Positions 1 to 7,791 of a stretch of DNA of 15,322 bases are shown here, piece after piece. The position numbers and the translations under genes are program-made. Under the pieces are notes generated by a model. The model was not told where the DNA came from. It saw only the letters and a program-made list of their open reading frames with translations, and did not search any database. The stretch is from UMGS1312 sp964631595 (lineage in GTDB: Bacteria > Bacillota > Clostridia > Oscillospirales > CAG-272). The stretch is taken from assembly GCA_964631595.1 (NCBI GenBank), contig CAZVXL010000030.1, positions 1-15,322 on the forward strand, written 5' to 3'. Numbering within the stretch: position 1 is the first letter of the stretch; each line of letters opens with the position of its first letter.

Positions 1-1333
1 CGAGCTGGAGATCGAGAGCCTCCATCGAGCAGATCGTATCCGCAAGGCTGCCGGTGTGACCGACCATATCGCCGTTGGGGAAGTTTACGCGAATGGATCT
101 GTACTTTCCGCTGCGGAGACATTCGATCAGCTTGTCGGTGATCTCGGCGCACTTCATCCACGGGCGTTGCTCGAAGGGAACCACGTCGGATTTGATCTCA
201 ATATAGGTTTCGGTATCCTCGGAGAACTTGCCGGAGCGGTTTCCGTTCCAGAAATAGGTCACGTGACCGAACTTCTGAGTCTCGGAGACGGCGAGCTGTG
301 TGACGCCGGTATCGGCAAGATACTCACCCATCGTTCCGGTGATCTCGGGGGGAGCCACGAGATAGCGGGAGGGAATGTGAAGGTCACCGTCGTATTCGAG
401 CATACCGGCGTATACGACCTTCGGCGCGCGGACGCGGTCGAACTTGTCGAAATCGTCTCCCGCCTCAAAGGCGGTGGAGATCTCAAGAGCTCTGTCGCCG
501 CGGAAATTGTAGAATACAACGGAGTCGCCGTCGTTTACGGTGCCGGCGGGCTTGCCGTCTGCCGAAATAACGAACGGGGGGAGATCCTGATCGATCACGC
601 CGGTCTCGGCGCGGTACGTCTCGATCGCCTCTGCCGCAGATGCGAACATTCTGCCCTCACCGAGCACGTGAGTCTTCCAGCCGCGCTCGACCATAGCCCA
701 GTTTGCGCCGTAGCGATCCATCGTGATGTTCATTCTGCCGCCGCCGGAGGCGATCATTATATCGAAATCGGGTGAGCGGAGAGTGGAGAGGTATTCCTCA
801 AAGGGAAGCACGTAGTCGAGTGCGGAGGTCTCACCGACGTCTCTGCCGTCGAGAAGTATGTGTATGCGAACGCGCTTCGTGCCCTCCTTCTTGGCTTGCT
901 TCAGCATTGCCTTCAGGTGGTCGATGTGGGAGTGTACGTTGCCGTCGGAGAAAAGACCGATGAAATGAAGCGTCGTGTCCTTGGAGTTGTCGATGATCTC
1001 ACGCCATGCTGCGGATTCGAACATCTTGCCGCTCTCAATGGAGGTGGTGACGAGCTTTGCGCCCTGTGCGAACACCTGACCGGAGCCGAGTGCGTTGTGT
1101 CCGACCTCGGAGTTGCCCATATCGTCATCGGAGGGCAGACCGACGGCAGTGCCGTGCGCCTTCAGAGTGACCATCGGATACTCTCTCATAAGTCTGTCGA
1201 GATTCGGGGTCACGGCGCGCTTTACGGCGTTCCCCTCGGTATCGGGTGCGATGCCTACGCCGTCCATTACGATGGTCAGCACGGGACCCTCCGCACCTTT
1301 GAAGTTTTTGAGTTTATCAAGCTTTTTGCTCAC
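1..1333 (-). CDS. gpmI: 2,3-bisphosphoglycerate-independent phosphoglycerate mutase, 3' end cut by the window
   Basis: This enzyme interconverts 3-phosphoglycerate and 2-phosphoglycerate in glycolysis and gluconeogenesis, in the cytoplasm, using two metal ions (usually Mn) and a phosphoserine intermediate. 444 codons are visible; the family is usually 510-550 residues, so the C-terminus lies off the left edge. Residues 18-25 (VLTIVMDG) hold the first metal-binding Asp24. The motif DDDMGNSEVGHNALGSGQ carries the nucleophile Ser75. Further in are FYNFRGDRALEIS, SETQKFGHVTYFWNG and NFPNGDMVGHTG, all typical of the family. The start is GTG at 1333: AGAAAGGA sits 10 nt upstream and the protein begins MSKKLDKLKNF. 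The gene has its own promoter (1389-1417) and lies 89 bp after the small membrane-protein gene, so it is probably a separate transcription unit. The assignment is certain from the motifs. Confidence 0.97.
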   Translation of the reverse strand, partial: MSKKLDKLKNFKGAEGPVLTIVMDGVGIAPDTEGNAVKRAVTPNLDRLMREYPMVTLKAHGTAVGLPSDDDMGNSEVGHNALGSGQVFAQGAKLVTTSIESGKMFESAAWREIIDNSKDTTLHFIGLFSDGNVHSHIDHLKAMLKQAKKEGTKRVRIHILLDGRDVGETSALDYVLPFEEYLSTLRSPDFDIMIASGGGRMNITMDRYGANWAMVERGWKTHVLGEGRMFASAAEAIETYRAETGVIDQDLPPFVISADGKPAGTVNDGDSVVFYNFRGDRALEISTAFEAGDDFDKFDRVRAPKVVYAGMLEYDGDLHIPSRYLVAPPEITGTMGEYLADTGVTQLAVSETQKFGHVTYFWNGNRSGKFSEDTETYIEIKSDVVPFEQRPWMKCAEITDKLIECLRSGKYRSIRVNFPNGDMVGHTGSLADTICSMEALDLQL

Positions 1334-1388
1334 GTTAATATATCCTTTCTTCGCGAAGCGAGTATGATTTATCATGCAATCACATTAT

Positions 1389-1417
1389 ATTATATCCCCA
1401 AACGGGGCAAATAACAA
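1389..1417 (-). promoter_or_regulatory. Sigma-A type promoter of gpmI
   Basis: On the minus strand, TTGTTA (1417-1412) is followed by a 17-bp spacer and a perfect TATAAT (1394-1389). A second, overlapping TATAAT lies at 1389-1384. The -35 box begins 5 bp after the stop codon of the upstream gene. The leader of about 50 nt contains the 10-mer TGTGATTGCA (1384-1375), the imperfect palindrome ATGATTTATCAT (1364-1375) and the perfect palindrome CTTCGCGAAG (1349-1358) before the ribosome site. Confidence 0.75.
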
Positions 1418-1422
1418 GAGGT

Positions 1423-1932
1423 TTAGCGATTTTTGGGGCTTTTTTTGACGGGCTCTCTCTCCCTCTCACACAGGGGCACGGCGTGAGAAAGCAGTGCGAC
1501 CGAGGGGGCAAGGGCGCGTATGCCGAGCGCGACATCGAACTGACCGCCGTCGGCAAGAGCGGCGATGAGATTTGCCGCGAGGAGCACCGCTATGGGGATA
1601 AGCGCGGCGAGAGCTCTCCTTGTCCTTACCATGGGGTGGCGCAGGGCGGCGGCAACGGAGAGCAGAAGAACGAGTATGCCGCCCGAGATCACGACGGGGG
1701 CGAAAAGCCCGTAGATGAAGCCGCTTGCCCAAAGTCCGACGTCCTCAGGCAGAGCCGACAGCCTCTCCGACAGGATGACGGATACCGCGAAAAGAGAGAA
1801 GCCGCCGAGGAGGAGGAGTGCGAGATGTGTGAGCCTTGCGGCTCTTGTCGGCATAAGTCTCTCGGTGAGATACAGCACGGGCATCGAGAGGGCCGCGATC
1901 AGGCTTGCCGCTGTTATAAGAAGCTCTGTCAT
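1423..1932 (-). CDS. Small multi-pass membrane protein, function unknown
   Basis: 169 residues of no family I recognise. There are four or five hydrophobic segments at about residues 3-22, 36-54, 65-97 (long, perhaps two helices), 107-126 and 138-154, and a short basic hydrophilic tail (REREPVKKSPKNR). Arg/Lys-rich loops follow the first helix (TERLMPTRAAR) and the third segment (RHPMVRTRR). I chose ATG 1932 because the first hydrophobic helix begins there and it lies only 2 nt past the ahcY stop, which suggests translational coupling. An open frame runs 29 codons further upstream inside ahcY but looks like read-through of the other frame. The product presumably sits in the cytoplasmic membrane. 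Co-transcription with ahcY and the PLP enzyme suggests, but does not show, a link to sulfur amino acid metabolism, for example transport. Confidence 0.7.
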   Translation of the reverse strand: MTELLITAASLIAALSMPVLYLTERLMPTRAARLTHLALLLLGGFSLFAVSVILSERLSALPEDVGLWASGFIYGLFAPVVISGGILVLLLSVAAALRHPMVRTRRALAALIPIAVLLAANLIAALADGGQFDVALGIRALAPSVALLSHAVPLCEREREPVKKSPKNR

Positions 1933-1934
1933 GC

Positions 1935-3182
1935 TCAGTCGCCTGTGCCCGAGAGATAGATCTCCTGCTCGGGTGTAAGCTTGTCGATGCGGATATTCAT
2001 GGAGGCAAGCTTCTCCCATGCGACGGAGCGGTCGATCTCGACGGGCACGGGATATACGTCGGGCGTAAGCTCTCTGCCGTGCTGTGCCATATACAGCACA
2101 CCTCTTGCCTGAAGCGCAAAGCTCATATCCATGATCTCGGCGGGATGACCCATTCCGGCGGCGAGATTCACAAGTCTGCCCTCTGCGAGAAGATTCAGCA
2201 CTCTGCCGTCGGGCATACGGTATCCGGTGATGTTCGGGCGCCTCTCTTTGATCTCGGTCGCCGCCATTTCAAGCTCGGTCTTGTTTATTTCAACGTCGAA
2301 GTGACCGGAGTTCGCGAGCAGAGCGCCGTCCTTCATTGAAACGAAATGCTTGCCGCGGATGACATCGGCACAGCCGGTGAGAGTTATGAAGATATCCCCG
2401 AGGCTTGCCGCCTCGTCCATCGTCATGACGGTGAAGCCGTCCATGACAGCCTCGACCGCCTTTACGGGGTCGATCTCGGTTATGATGACCACGGCACCGA
2501 GCCCCTTGGCTCTCATTGCGGCGCCCTTGCCGCACCAGCCGTAGCCCGCGATGACCACGGTCTTTCCGGCAATAACGAGATTTGTGGTGCCCATGATGCC
2601 CTCAAGGGTGGACTGTCCCGTGCCGTAGCGGTTGTCGAACAGATGCTTGCAGTCCGCATCGTTTATGTTGAGCATGGGGAATTTCAGCTCACCTGCGGCG
2701 GCTCTTGCCTTGAGGCGGTGAACGCCGGTCGTGGTCTCCTCACAGCCGCCGATGATGCTCTTGCCGTAGCCGACGGCATCACCGTGAAGCAGTGATACGA
2801 GATCCCCGCCGTCATCTATAATAATATGAGGACAAAAGTCGAGCACGCGGATCAGATCGTCGCGGTATTCCGCATCCGAGGCGCCGTGTATGCCGAACAC
2901 CTCAACTCCGTCGATCTCATTTGCGGCGGCGGCAACGTCATCCTGAGTGGAGAGCGGATTGCAGCCGGTCAGACGCACCTCGGCGCCTCCCGCCGCAAGT
3001 GTTTCCGCAAGACAGGCTGTCTTTGCCTCCAGATGTATCGACATTGCTATTCTGTAGCCCTCAAGGGGTCTCGTTCTTTCAAGCTCCTCTCTTATTCCGG
3101 CAAGCACCGGCATATAGGAGCGCACAAAATCCATTTTATCCTTGCCGAGCGGGGCAAGCTCCTTTGATCTGATGTGAGACAC
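1935..3182 (-). CDS. ahcY: Adenosylhomocysteinase (S-adenosylhomocysteine hydrolase), short form
   Basis: The enzyme splits S-adenosylhomocysteine into adenosine and homocysteine with bound NAD, removing the inhibitory by-product of SAM-dependent methylation; it is cytoplasmic and usually tetrameric. Visible landmarks are SIHLEAKTA (His50), NPLSTQDDVAAA (75-86), DDGGDLVSLLHG (123-134), GGCEETTTGVHRL (Glu149), NDADCKHLFDNRYGTGQS (Lys179, Asp183, Asn184), the Rossmann motif GYGWCGKG (213-220) with Glu236 after the second strand, SGHFDVEIN (His294) and GMGHPAEIMD (His346). At 415 residues it matches the short, Thermotoga/archaeal-like branch, which has YGTGQS where the long form has YGCRES and lacks the roughly 40-residue insert and the Tyr-containing tail. 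The start is GTG 3182, preceded by AGGAGGAGATACC. It lies 28 bp downstream of the PLP enzyme gene and is probably co-transcribed with it. Confidence 0.96.
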   Translation of the reverse strand: MSHIRSKELAPLGKDKMDFVRSYMPVLAGIREELERTRPLEGYRIAMSIHLEAKTACLAETLAAGGAEVRLTGCNPLSTQDDVAAAANEIDGVEVFGIHGASDAEYRDDLIRVLDFCPHIIIDDGGDLVSLLHGDAVGYGKSIIGGCEETTTGVHRLKARAAAGELKFPMLNINDADCKHLFDNRYGTGQSTLEGIMGTTNLVIAGKTVVIAGYGWCGKGAAMRAKGLGAVVIITEIDPVKAVEAVMDGFTVMTMDEAASLGDIFITLTGCADVIRGKHFVSMKDGALLANSGHFDVEINKTELEMAATEIKERRPNITGYRMPDGRVLNLLAEGRLVNLAAGMGHPAEIMDMSFALQARGVLYMAQHGRELTPDVYPVPVEIDRSVAWEKLASMNIRIDKLTPEQEIYLSGTGD

Positions 3183-3210
3183 GGTATCTCCTCCTTATTG
3201 TGTTTGTCTT

Positions 3211-4461
3211 TTATTCCGTGCAGTATGCGGCGGCACACATTATGCCGTAGCGACCGGATTCATAGGTGAGACCGCCCTGCATAAAGGCGGTGTACGGCTC
3301 ACGCATGGGGCCGTCGGCGGAGAGCTCGATCGACGAGCCGCCCGTGAATGCGCCTGCCGCCATTACGACGGGATCGTCGTACCCCGGCATATCCCACGGC
3401 TCGGGCGAGACGTGAGAATCAATCGGAGAGGCGAACTGGATACCGCGGCAGAAGCGCACCATATCCTCGGGTGAGCCGAGGGTGACTGTCTGGATTATAT
3501 CGTATCTGTCCTCACCGGCGGCGGGGGAGACGGTATATCCGAGACGGTCGAAGATGTAGGCGGCGAGATGAGCCACCTTCAGCGCTTGCGCGGTGGTGTG
3601 CGGGGCGTAGTAGAGCCCCTTCAGAATGTTTCTCGTCTGACCGAGAGATGCGCCTATCTCAAGACCTACTCCGGGACAGGTGAGCCTGTAGCCGGCAAGC
3701 TCCACTGCCTTGGCGCTTCCCGCGATGTATCCGCCGATATCCGCCATGCCGCCGCCCGCGTTCTTGATGAGGGAGCCGATGATCATGTCGGCGCCGAGAG
3801 CGCACGGCTCGGCATCACAGGTGAATTCGCCGTAGCAGTTGTCCACCACGACAAAGGCGCTCGGCGCATCTGCCTTCAGTATGCGCGCGGCATTGCCTAT
3901 CTCCTCGGCGGAGAGGGAGCGGCGAAGCAGATAGCCCTTGGAGCGCTGAATGAAGATCACGCGGACGCGGTCTCCGTACCGTCTCAGCATCTCCTTCGCC
4001 TTCGCAATATCTATCCTGCCGTCGGGGGTGAGATCCACCTGAGCGTATTCCACGCCGAAATCCGCGAGGCTTCCGCTTCCGTTTGCGCCGCGAAGCCCGA
4101 TGACGTCGTGAAGGGTGTCATAGGGGGCGTTTGTGACGGACAGCATAACATCTCCCGGACGGAGCAGTCCGAAAAGTCCTACCGTGATGGCATGAGTTCC
4201 GCTGAGGATCGAAGGACGGATGAATGCCGCTTCGGCACCGAAGATCCTTGCACATACTCTGTCGGCGGCATCTCTGCCCATATCGCCGTAGCCGTAGCCG
4301 GTGGAGGGGGCGAACATCGCCTCGGAAATGCGCTCCTCACGGAAGGCTTCGAGCACGCGCACGGTGCAATCGAAGGAGCGCTTGTCTATTTTCGCAAAGG
4401 TCGGAGCAAGAAATTCCTCCGCCTCGGCGGTCAGCTTCAATATGTTTTCGGGAATATTCAT
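3211..4461 (-). CDS. PLP-dependent methionine gamma-lyase / 'aluminium resistance' family protein (YnbB-like)
   Basis: A 416-residue fold-type I PLP enzyme of the Firmicute family (Pfam Met_gamma_lyase) to which B. subtilis YnbB belongs. The PLP lysine is Lys233 in GSLIKNAGGG. Asp207 in VVVDNCYGEF should hold the pyridine nitrogen. The N-terminal APSTGYGYGDMGRDAADR (51-68) and the cofactor phosphate region RPSILSGTHAI (82-92) are typical. The C-terminus has AAGAFTGGSSIELSADGP and QGGLTYESGRYG. I chose ATG 4461 because AAGGA lies 8 nt upstream; an in-frame TTG at 4494 would add 11 residues but has no ribosome site. The substrate is unproven for most members; a C-S lyase role on methionine, homocysteine or cystathionine is plausible. 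It is the first gene of a unit with ahcY, which makes homocysteine. Confidence 0.9.
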   Translation of the reverse strand: MNIPENILKLTAEAEEFLAPTFAKIDKRSFDCTVRVLEAFREERISEAMFAPSTGYGYGDMGRDAADRVCARIFGAEAAFIRPSILSGTHAITVGLFGLLRPGDVMLSVTNAPYDTLHDVIGLRGANGSGSLADFGVEYAQVDLTPDGRIDIAKAKEMLRRYGDRVRVIFIQRSKGYLLRRSLSAEEIGNAARILKADAPSAFVVVDNCYGEFTCDAEPCALGADMIIGSLIKNAGGGMADIGGYIAGSAKAVELAGYRLTCPGVGLEIGASLGQTRNILKGLYYAPHTTAQALKVAHLAAYIFDRLGYTVSPAAGEDRYDIIQTVTLGSPEDMVRFCRGIQFASPIDSHVSPEPWDMPGYDDPVVMAAGAFTGGSSIELSADGPMREPYTAFMQGGLTYESGRYGIMCAAAYCTE

Positions 4462-4502
4462 GTCAGTGTTCCTTGTACTTATAAAATTGTGCAATCACAG
4501 CT

Positions 4503-4531
4503 ATTTTACTACCGTCGGCACGAAATGTAAA
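4503..4531 (-). promoter_or_regulatory. Promoter of the PLP enzyme-ahcY-membrane protein unit
   Basis: On the minus strand, TTTACA (4531-4526) is followed by a 17-bp spacer and TAAAAT (4508-4503); each box matches consensus at 5 of 6 positions. The interrupted palindrome TGTGcaatCACA (4488-4499) lies over the expected transcription start. It contains the same TGTGATTGCA 10-mer found at the same place in the gpmI promoter. Confidence 0.7.
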
Positions 4532-4611
4532 GAGAAAAGATGTAAATTTGCCATAAATCTCCCGCTGACGGGAAAATTGCTGCGTTTCGATGCTTTTTTA
4601 TGTATTTTGTC

Positions 4612-4640
4612 TTGATAAAATTCACAATATATGATAAAAT
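4612..4640 (+). promoter_or_regulatory. Promoter of the DUF4838 lipoprotein gene
   Basis: TTGATA (4612-4617), a 17-bp spacer and TAAAAT (4635-4640) in an AT-rich stretch. Transcription should begin near 4647, giving a leader of about 88 nt. The promoter is divergent from the one at 4503-4531, with about 80 bp between the two -35 boxes. Confidence 0.7.
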
Positions 4641-4662
4641 AGATAAAATATTTGCATAATTT

Positions 4663-4728
4663 TGACCGTGACGAGGTATTTGCGCCGCAAGGCTCGGCGC
4701 GTACCGCCTTGCACGGGTCACTTGGAGG
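4663..4728 (+). promoter_or_regulatory. Compact structured 5' leader with interlocking helices and ribosome site
   Basis: Three perfect pairings can be read here. CCGTG (4666-4670) pairs with CACGG (4712-4716). GCGCCG (4682-4687) pairs with CGGCGC (4695-4700), with CAAGGCT as loop. The loop bases CAAGGC (4688-4693) pair with GCCTTG (4706-4711). The second and third helices interlock, so the RNA could form an H-type pseudoknot or switch between two hairpins (the alternative being GCAAGGC with GCCTTGC). The ribosome site GGAGG (4724-4728) follows 7 nt after the outer helix, and ATG is at 4735. I cannot match it to a known riboswitch class. Confidence 0.45.
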
Positions 4729-4734
4729 AATAAT

Positions 4735-6834
4735 ATGAGAAGATTTGTTTCAGTATTGCTTGCGGCTTTGCTTGCGGCATCGGCAGTGTCCTGCGCCGCG
4801 ACGAATACCGACGGAGGCGTTGGGCTCTCCGTGACCTCGTCGGCGGAGAGCTATTTGAAGGAGCGCCTCGGTTGTGTGCCGGAGGACGTGATCCTCGGTG
4901 ATGCGGAGGCGGCGGCAGCATACGGAGTCGATATGAGCGATTTCGACGATGACGGATACCTCGTTCGCACGCTGAACGGAAAAACGCTTGTCCTCGGAAA
5001 GACGGAGGACGGGCTTGACAGAGCGGCGCGGTACTATGCAAATCATGTGTTCGGAGACAACGCGCCCGTAAATAAGGTATACGGAGAGGGCGCAAAGGTC
5101 AAGAGCTTTACCGTGTGCGGAAGAAGCGTGGCTGATTTTGTGATAACGGTCACACAGTCGCATCCCGAGGACGGCTATCCGGAGGCTACGGCGTTTGCCG
5201 CAGAGGAGCTTGCCGGCGTGATCGAGGATGCTACGCGCATAAGAGTGCCCATAGTCGAGGAGAGTGAGCTTGCGGAGGGCGTGCCGTATTTCAGACTCAC
5301 CTGCGACGGCTCGGGTGATAACGGAACGGACGGCTTTACCGTGACGGTGACCTCGGAGGGAAATGTCGAGATACTCGGCGGCGTCAAGAGGGGTTGCCTC
5401 TATGCCGCATATGATATTGCCGAGAGATGGCTCGGCACGCGGTTCGTCGCATACGATTATACATATATCTACGAGGCGGACTCGGTGGATATCACCGAGA
5501 GCGACAGCTATTCCGATGCGCCCGCCGGCAACATGAGATACCTGTCCAGCTATTCTCCGAACAAAGGCATCTACGGCTTTGCACAGATGCCCGCATTTGC
5601 GGCAAAGAATAAGCTCAACGGAAATCCGTCGACCGTGCAGTACGGCTACGCCGAGCGCGTGGTGACGCACCACGGAATATACAGATTTTGGGGCACGGAG
5701 TCGAGTGCGGCAAATCTCTGCTTTAACGACGATGAGCTGAACGACGGCGTGATCGAGGCGGTTGAGAAATACCTTGAAACGGCGAAGGGAACGGGAGAGC
5801 TGTACAAGGGAACTCACTATAACGTGAGCCTCGGGCATAACGATTCGGATATCTTCTGCCAATGTGTGGACTGCCTTGCCGTTGCCTTCGAGGAGGGCTC
5901 GTATTCCGGAAATATCATAAGACAGGCGAATATGATAGCCGATCACTTCAGGGACGAGTATCCGCAGGTGCTCTTTAACGTATTCGCATATTGGGGAACG
6001 GAGAAGCCCTGCAAGACAAGGGCCGCAGATAATGTCTCCGTCGAATACTGCATTATCGGAGCCTGCTACAGCGGGCCGCTTGACGGAAGCGAGTGCAGAG
6101 AAAACCGAGTCGGACTTTCCGGCTACACTCCGGCGGAGGAAAAGCGGAATATCCTCGGCTGGCTCTCTCTTGTCGAAAACTTCGATGTAAGACTGTACTA
6201 TTTCACGAACAGGCTGTATTCACCGAATAACGCAATCTCCAACCTCCACTCGGATATCGGTTATTTGTATGAGCTCGGCGTGAGAAATATATATACCGAG
6301 CTTACAGAGACCGTTTTCGCCTTCGATCACCCCGCCTCATGGCTGTGGTCGAAGATGGTGTGGGATCCGAATATGTCCGAGGAGGAGTACAATGCTCTGA
6401 AAGAGGAGATAATCATGCTCACCTACGGAGAGGGGTATGAGCTCATCCTCGATTATATAAAGCTTTACGATACCTATATCCTCTGTACCGACAGGAACAC
6501 ATGGGGTGCCGACCTTGACTATATAAAGATCGGTGCGAGCGCCGATTATGCCCTCGGGCTGTTCGAGAGAGCAGAGGCTGCGGCAGATACGGCGCGTGCG
6601 GCAAAGAACGTGCGTAATTTGAAGGCTCACGTAATCTTCAATGCGATGTGTGCATGGTATGAGGATAAGGCGATAAACGGAAGCAATGAGGAAAAGGAAT
6701 ATATGAGGTCGCTTGCATATGAGCTTCGTGACATCATCGAGAGCTCCGGCGTTCAGAATATAGATCTGACCGAGGTGACGCTTGAGACTATCGACTGGGA
6801 GAGCGATCCGAGAAAGTGGGACAAATTCGCCTGA
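4735..6834 (+). CDS. DUF4838 domain lipoprotein, probable surface carbohydrate-active protein
   Basis: 699 residues. An N-terminal signal (MRRFVSVLLAALLAASAVSC) ends in a lipobox-like AVSC with Cys20, so the protein is probably lipid-anchored on the outer face of the membrane. Residues about 25-130 are an acidic region with no clear match. Residues about 133-240 (AFAAEELAGVIEDAT, VEILGGVKRGCLYAAYDIAE) resemble the non-catalytic domain that precedes the barrel in GH20/GH67 glycosidases. Residues about 265-570 form the DUF4838 domain, with a Cys motif FCQCVDC (375, 377, 380), FNVFAYWGTEKP and a conserved ending like WSKMVWDPNMSEEEYN. DUF4838 proteins occur in polysaccharide-utilising bacteria, but no reaction is established, so I give none. 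ATG 4735 follows TTGGAGGAATAAT. The gene stands alone behind promoter 4612-4640; decayed relatives follow it. Confidence 0.88.
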   Translation: MRRFVSVLLAALLAASAVSCAATNTDGGVGLSVTSSAESYLKERLGCVPEDVILGDAEAAAAYGVDMSDFDDDGYLVRTLNGKTLVLGKTEDGLDRAARYYANHVFGDNAPVNKVYGEGAKVKSFTVCGRSVADFVITVTQSHPEDGYPEATAFAAEELAGVIEDATRIRVPIVEESELAEGVPYFRLTCDGSGDNGTDGFTVTVTSEGNVEILGGVKRGCLYAAYDIAERWLGTRFVAYDYTYIYEADSVDITESDSYSDAPAGNMRYLSSYSPNKGIYGFAQMPAFAAKNKLNGNPSTVQYGYAERVVTHHGIYRFWGTESSAANLCFNDDELNDGVIEAVEKYLETAKGTGELYKGTHYNVSLGHNDSDIFCQCVDCLAVAFEEGSYSGNIIRQANMIADHFRDEYPQVLFNVFAYWGTEKPCKTRAADNVSVEYCIIGACYSGPLDGSECRENRVGLSGYTPAEEKRNILGWLSLVENFDVRLYYFTNRLYSPNNAISNLHSDIGYLYELGVRNIYTELTETVFAFDHPASWLWSKMVWDPNMSEEEYNALKEEIIMLTYGEGYELILDYIKLYDTYILCTDRNTWGADLDYIKIGASADYALGLFERAEAAADTARAAKNVRNLKAHVIFNAMCAWYEDKAINGSNEEKEYMRSLAYELRDIIESSGVQNIDLTEVTLETIDWESDPRKWDKFA

Positions 6835-6879
6835 GATACGAATTCGATACCGCCGTGCGCTTGCGGCGCATCGCTCCCC

Positions 6880-7791
6880 GTGATCTGCGGCGAGTCGGAC
6901 GTATCCCCCGCGATAAGACTTGAGTATTCCCACGACGAGGAGCTTAAGGTCGGCGGATACGAGTATTTTGAGAGAGACGGCGATCTTGTGATAAGCGGTG
7001 CGCGAGGGCTCCTCCAACGGCGTATACCGCTTCCTTGAGAAGGAGTGCGGATGGACAAATCTGTTCTTCGGTACGAGCGATCTTCGCGAGACGGATTCGC
7101 TTGTGATCGAAAAGGGACTTTACGGTAGGGAAGTGCCCGCGTTTGAGTGGCATACGATCTCGGTAAATTACAGCAAAATCCCGTACAAGAATGACAGATC
7201 CCCCATGTCGAAGGCGCAGCAGTCCTACCCGCAGCGCCACGCAAATCACGGAATGACCTATAATATATGGGCGGATTGGCAGCCTAACAATCATACGGGT
7301 CAGCTCTGCTATACGGCGGAGATCTATCTTGAGACTACCATAGACAATATCCGAGAGCATCTGAAAAAGCAAGAGGCGGACGGCGCCGTTATCGGTGAGA
7401 CGATAAGATATATTGATATATCGCAGGGTGACAGCGGACGGTATTGCCGGTGCAAGAACTGTACGGATATCGCTTCGGAGTCACCGGCGTTCAGTTCGGA
7501 AAATATTTGCAGGATTGGTGCGCGATATCGGATAACACCTATATCTGGTATTACCATATCGGCGTAAACTTCAGCTATTACAATGTTTGGGATGTCTTGT
7601 ACTATGACTACAGGAAGCTTTATGAGCTCGGTATAAAGGGCGTCTACTTCTATAACTATAACCGAGGCATGGGACTTAAATCCGTGGAGCATTTGCTTGC
7701 GTGGAGCCTTGTCTGGGATATAGATATGACTTGGGATGAGTATACGGAGCTGTTCCATACATATCTTGAGCAGGAATACGGATGCGGCTGA
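6880..7791 (+). pseudogene. Decayed second DUF4838 gene
   Basis: Three pieces in two frames line up in order with DUF4838 proteins. Piece one, 6880 to about 6999, ends GDLVISGA (compare GNVEILGG in the intact neighbour). Piece two, from about 6998 in the next frame, begins EGSSNGVYRFLEKECGW and contains HTISVNYSK, a DISQGDSG segment and the Cys motif YCRCKNC. Piece three, about 7495-7791, is back in the first frame and reads LQDWCAISDNTYIWYYH, YELGIKGVYFYNYNRG and AWSLVWDIDMTWDEYTE. Roughly 60-80 residues between the Cys motif and LQDW appear to be missing. No start codon or ribosome site is evident and the N-terminus is absent. It differs too much from the intact gene upstream to be a recent copy, so it is an older paralog or a separate acquisition. 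Confidence 0.8.

Noticed and set aside
860..1414. Plus-strand open frame of 184 codons, and others opposite gpmI at 56-775
   Set aside because: They lie wholly antisense to gpmI, whose motifs are unmistakable; no ribosome sites and no family-like features.
4461..4494. TTG start 11 codons upstream for the PLP enzyme
   Set aside because: The ATG at 4461 has a properly spaced AAGGA, whereas the TTG has none.
3568..4530. 320-codon plus-strand open frame opposite the PLP enzyme gene
   Set aside because: A shadow in the high-GC third-position frame; the minus-strand product has a complete PLP site.
4666..4700. Likeness to the guanidine-III riboswitch (ACGAGGT followed by GCGCCG)
   Set aside because: From memory of that class, the pairing order differs: here GCGCCG pairs locally and the conserved downstream bases are not found.
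4750..5946. 398-codon minus-strand open frame opposite the DUF4838 gene
   Set aside because: Antisense shadow rich in Arg, His and Ile with no domain; the plus strand has promoter, ribosome site, signal peptide and domain.
6998..7791. Two open frames of 189 and 115 codons that could be annotated as small genes
   Set aside because: They are successive pieces of one DUF4838 protein in different frames, without ribosome sites.
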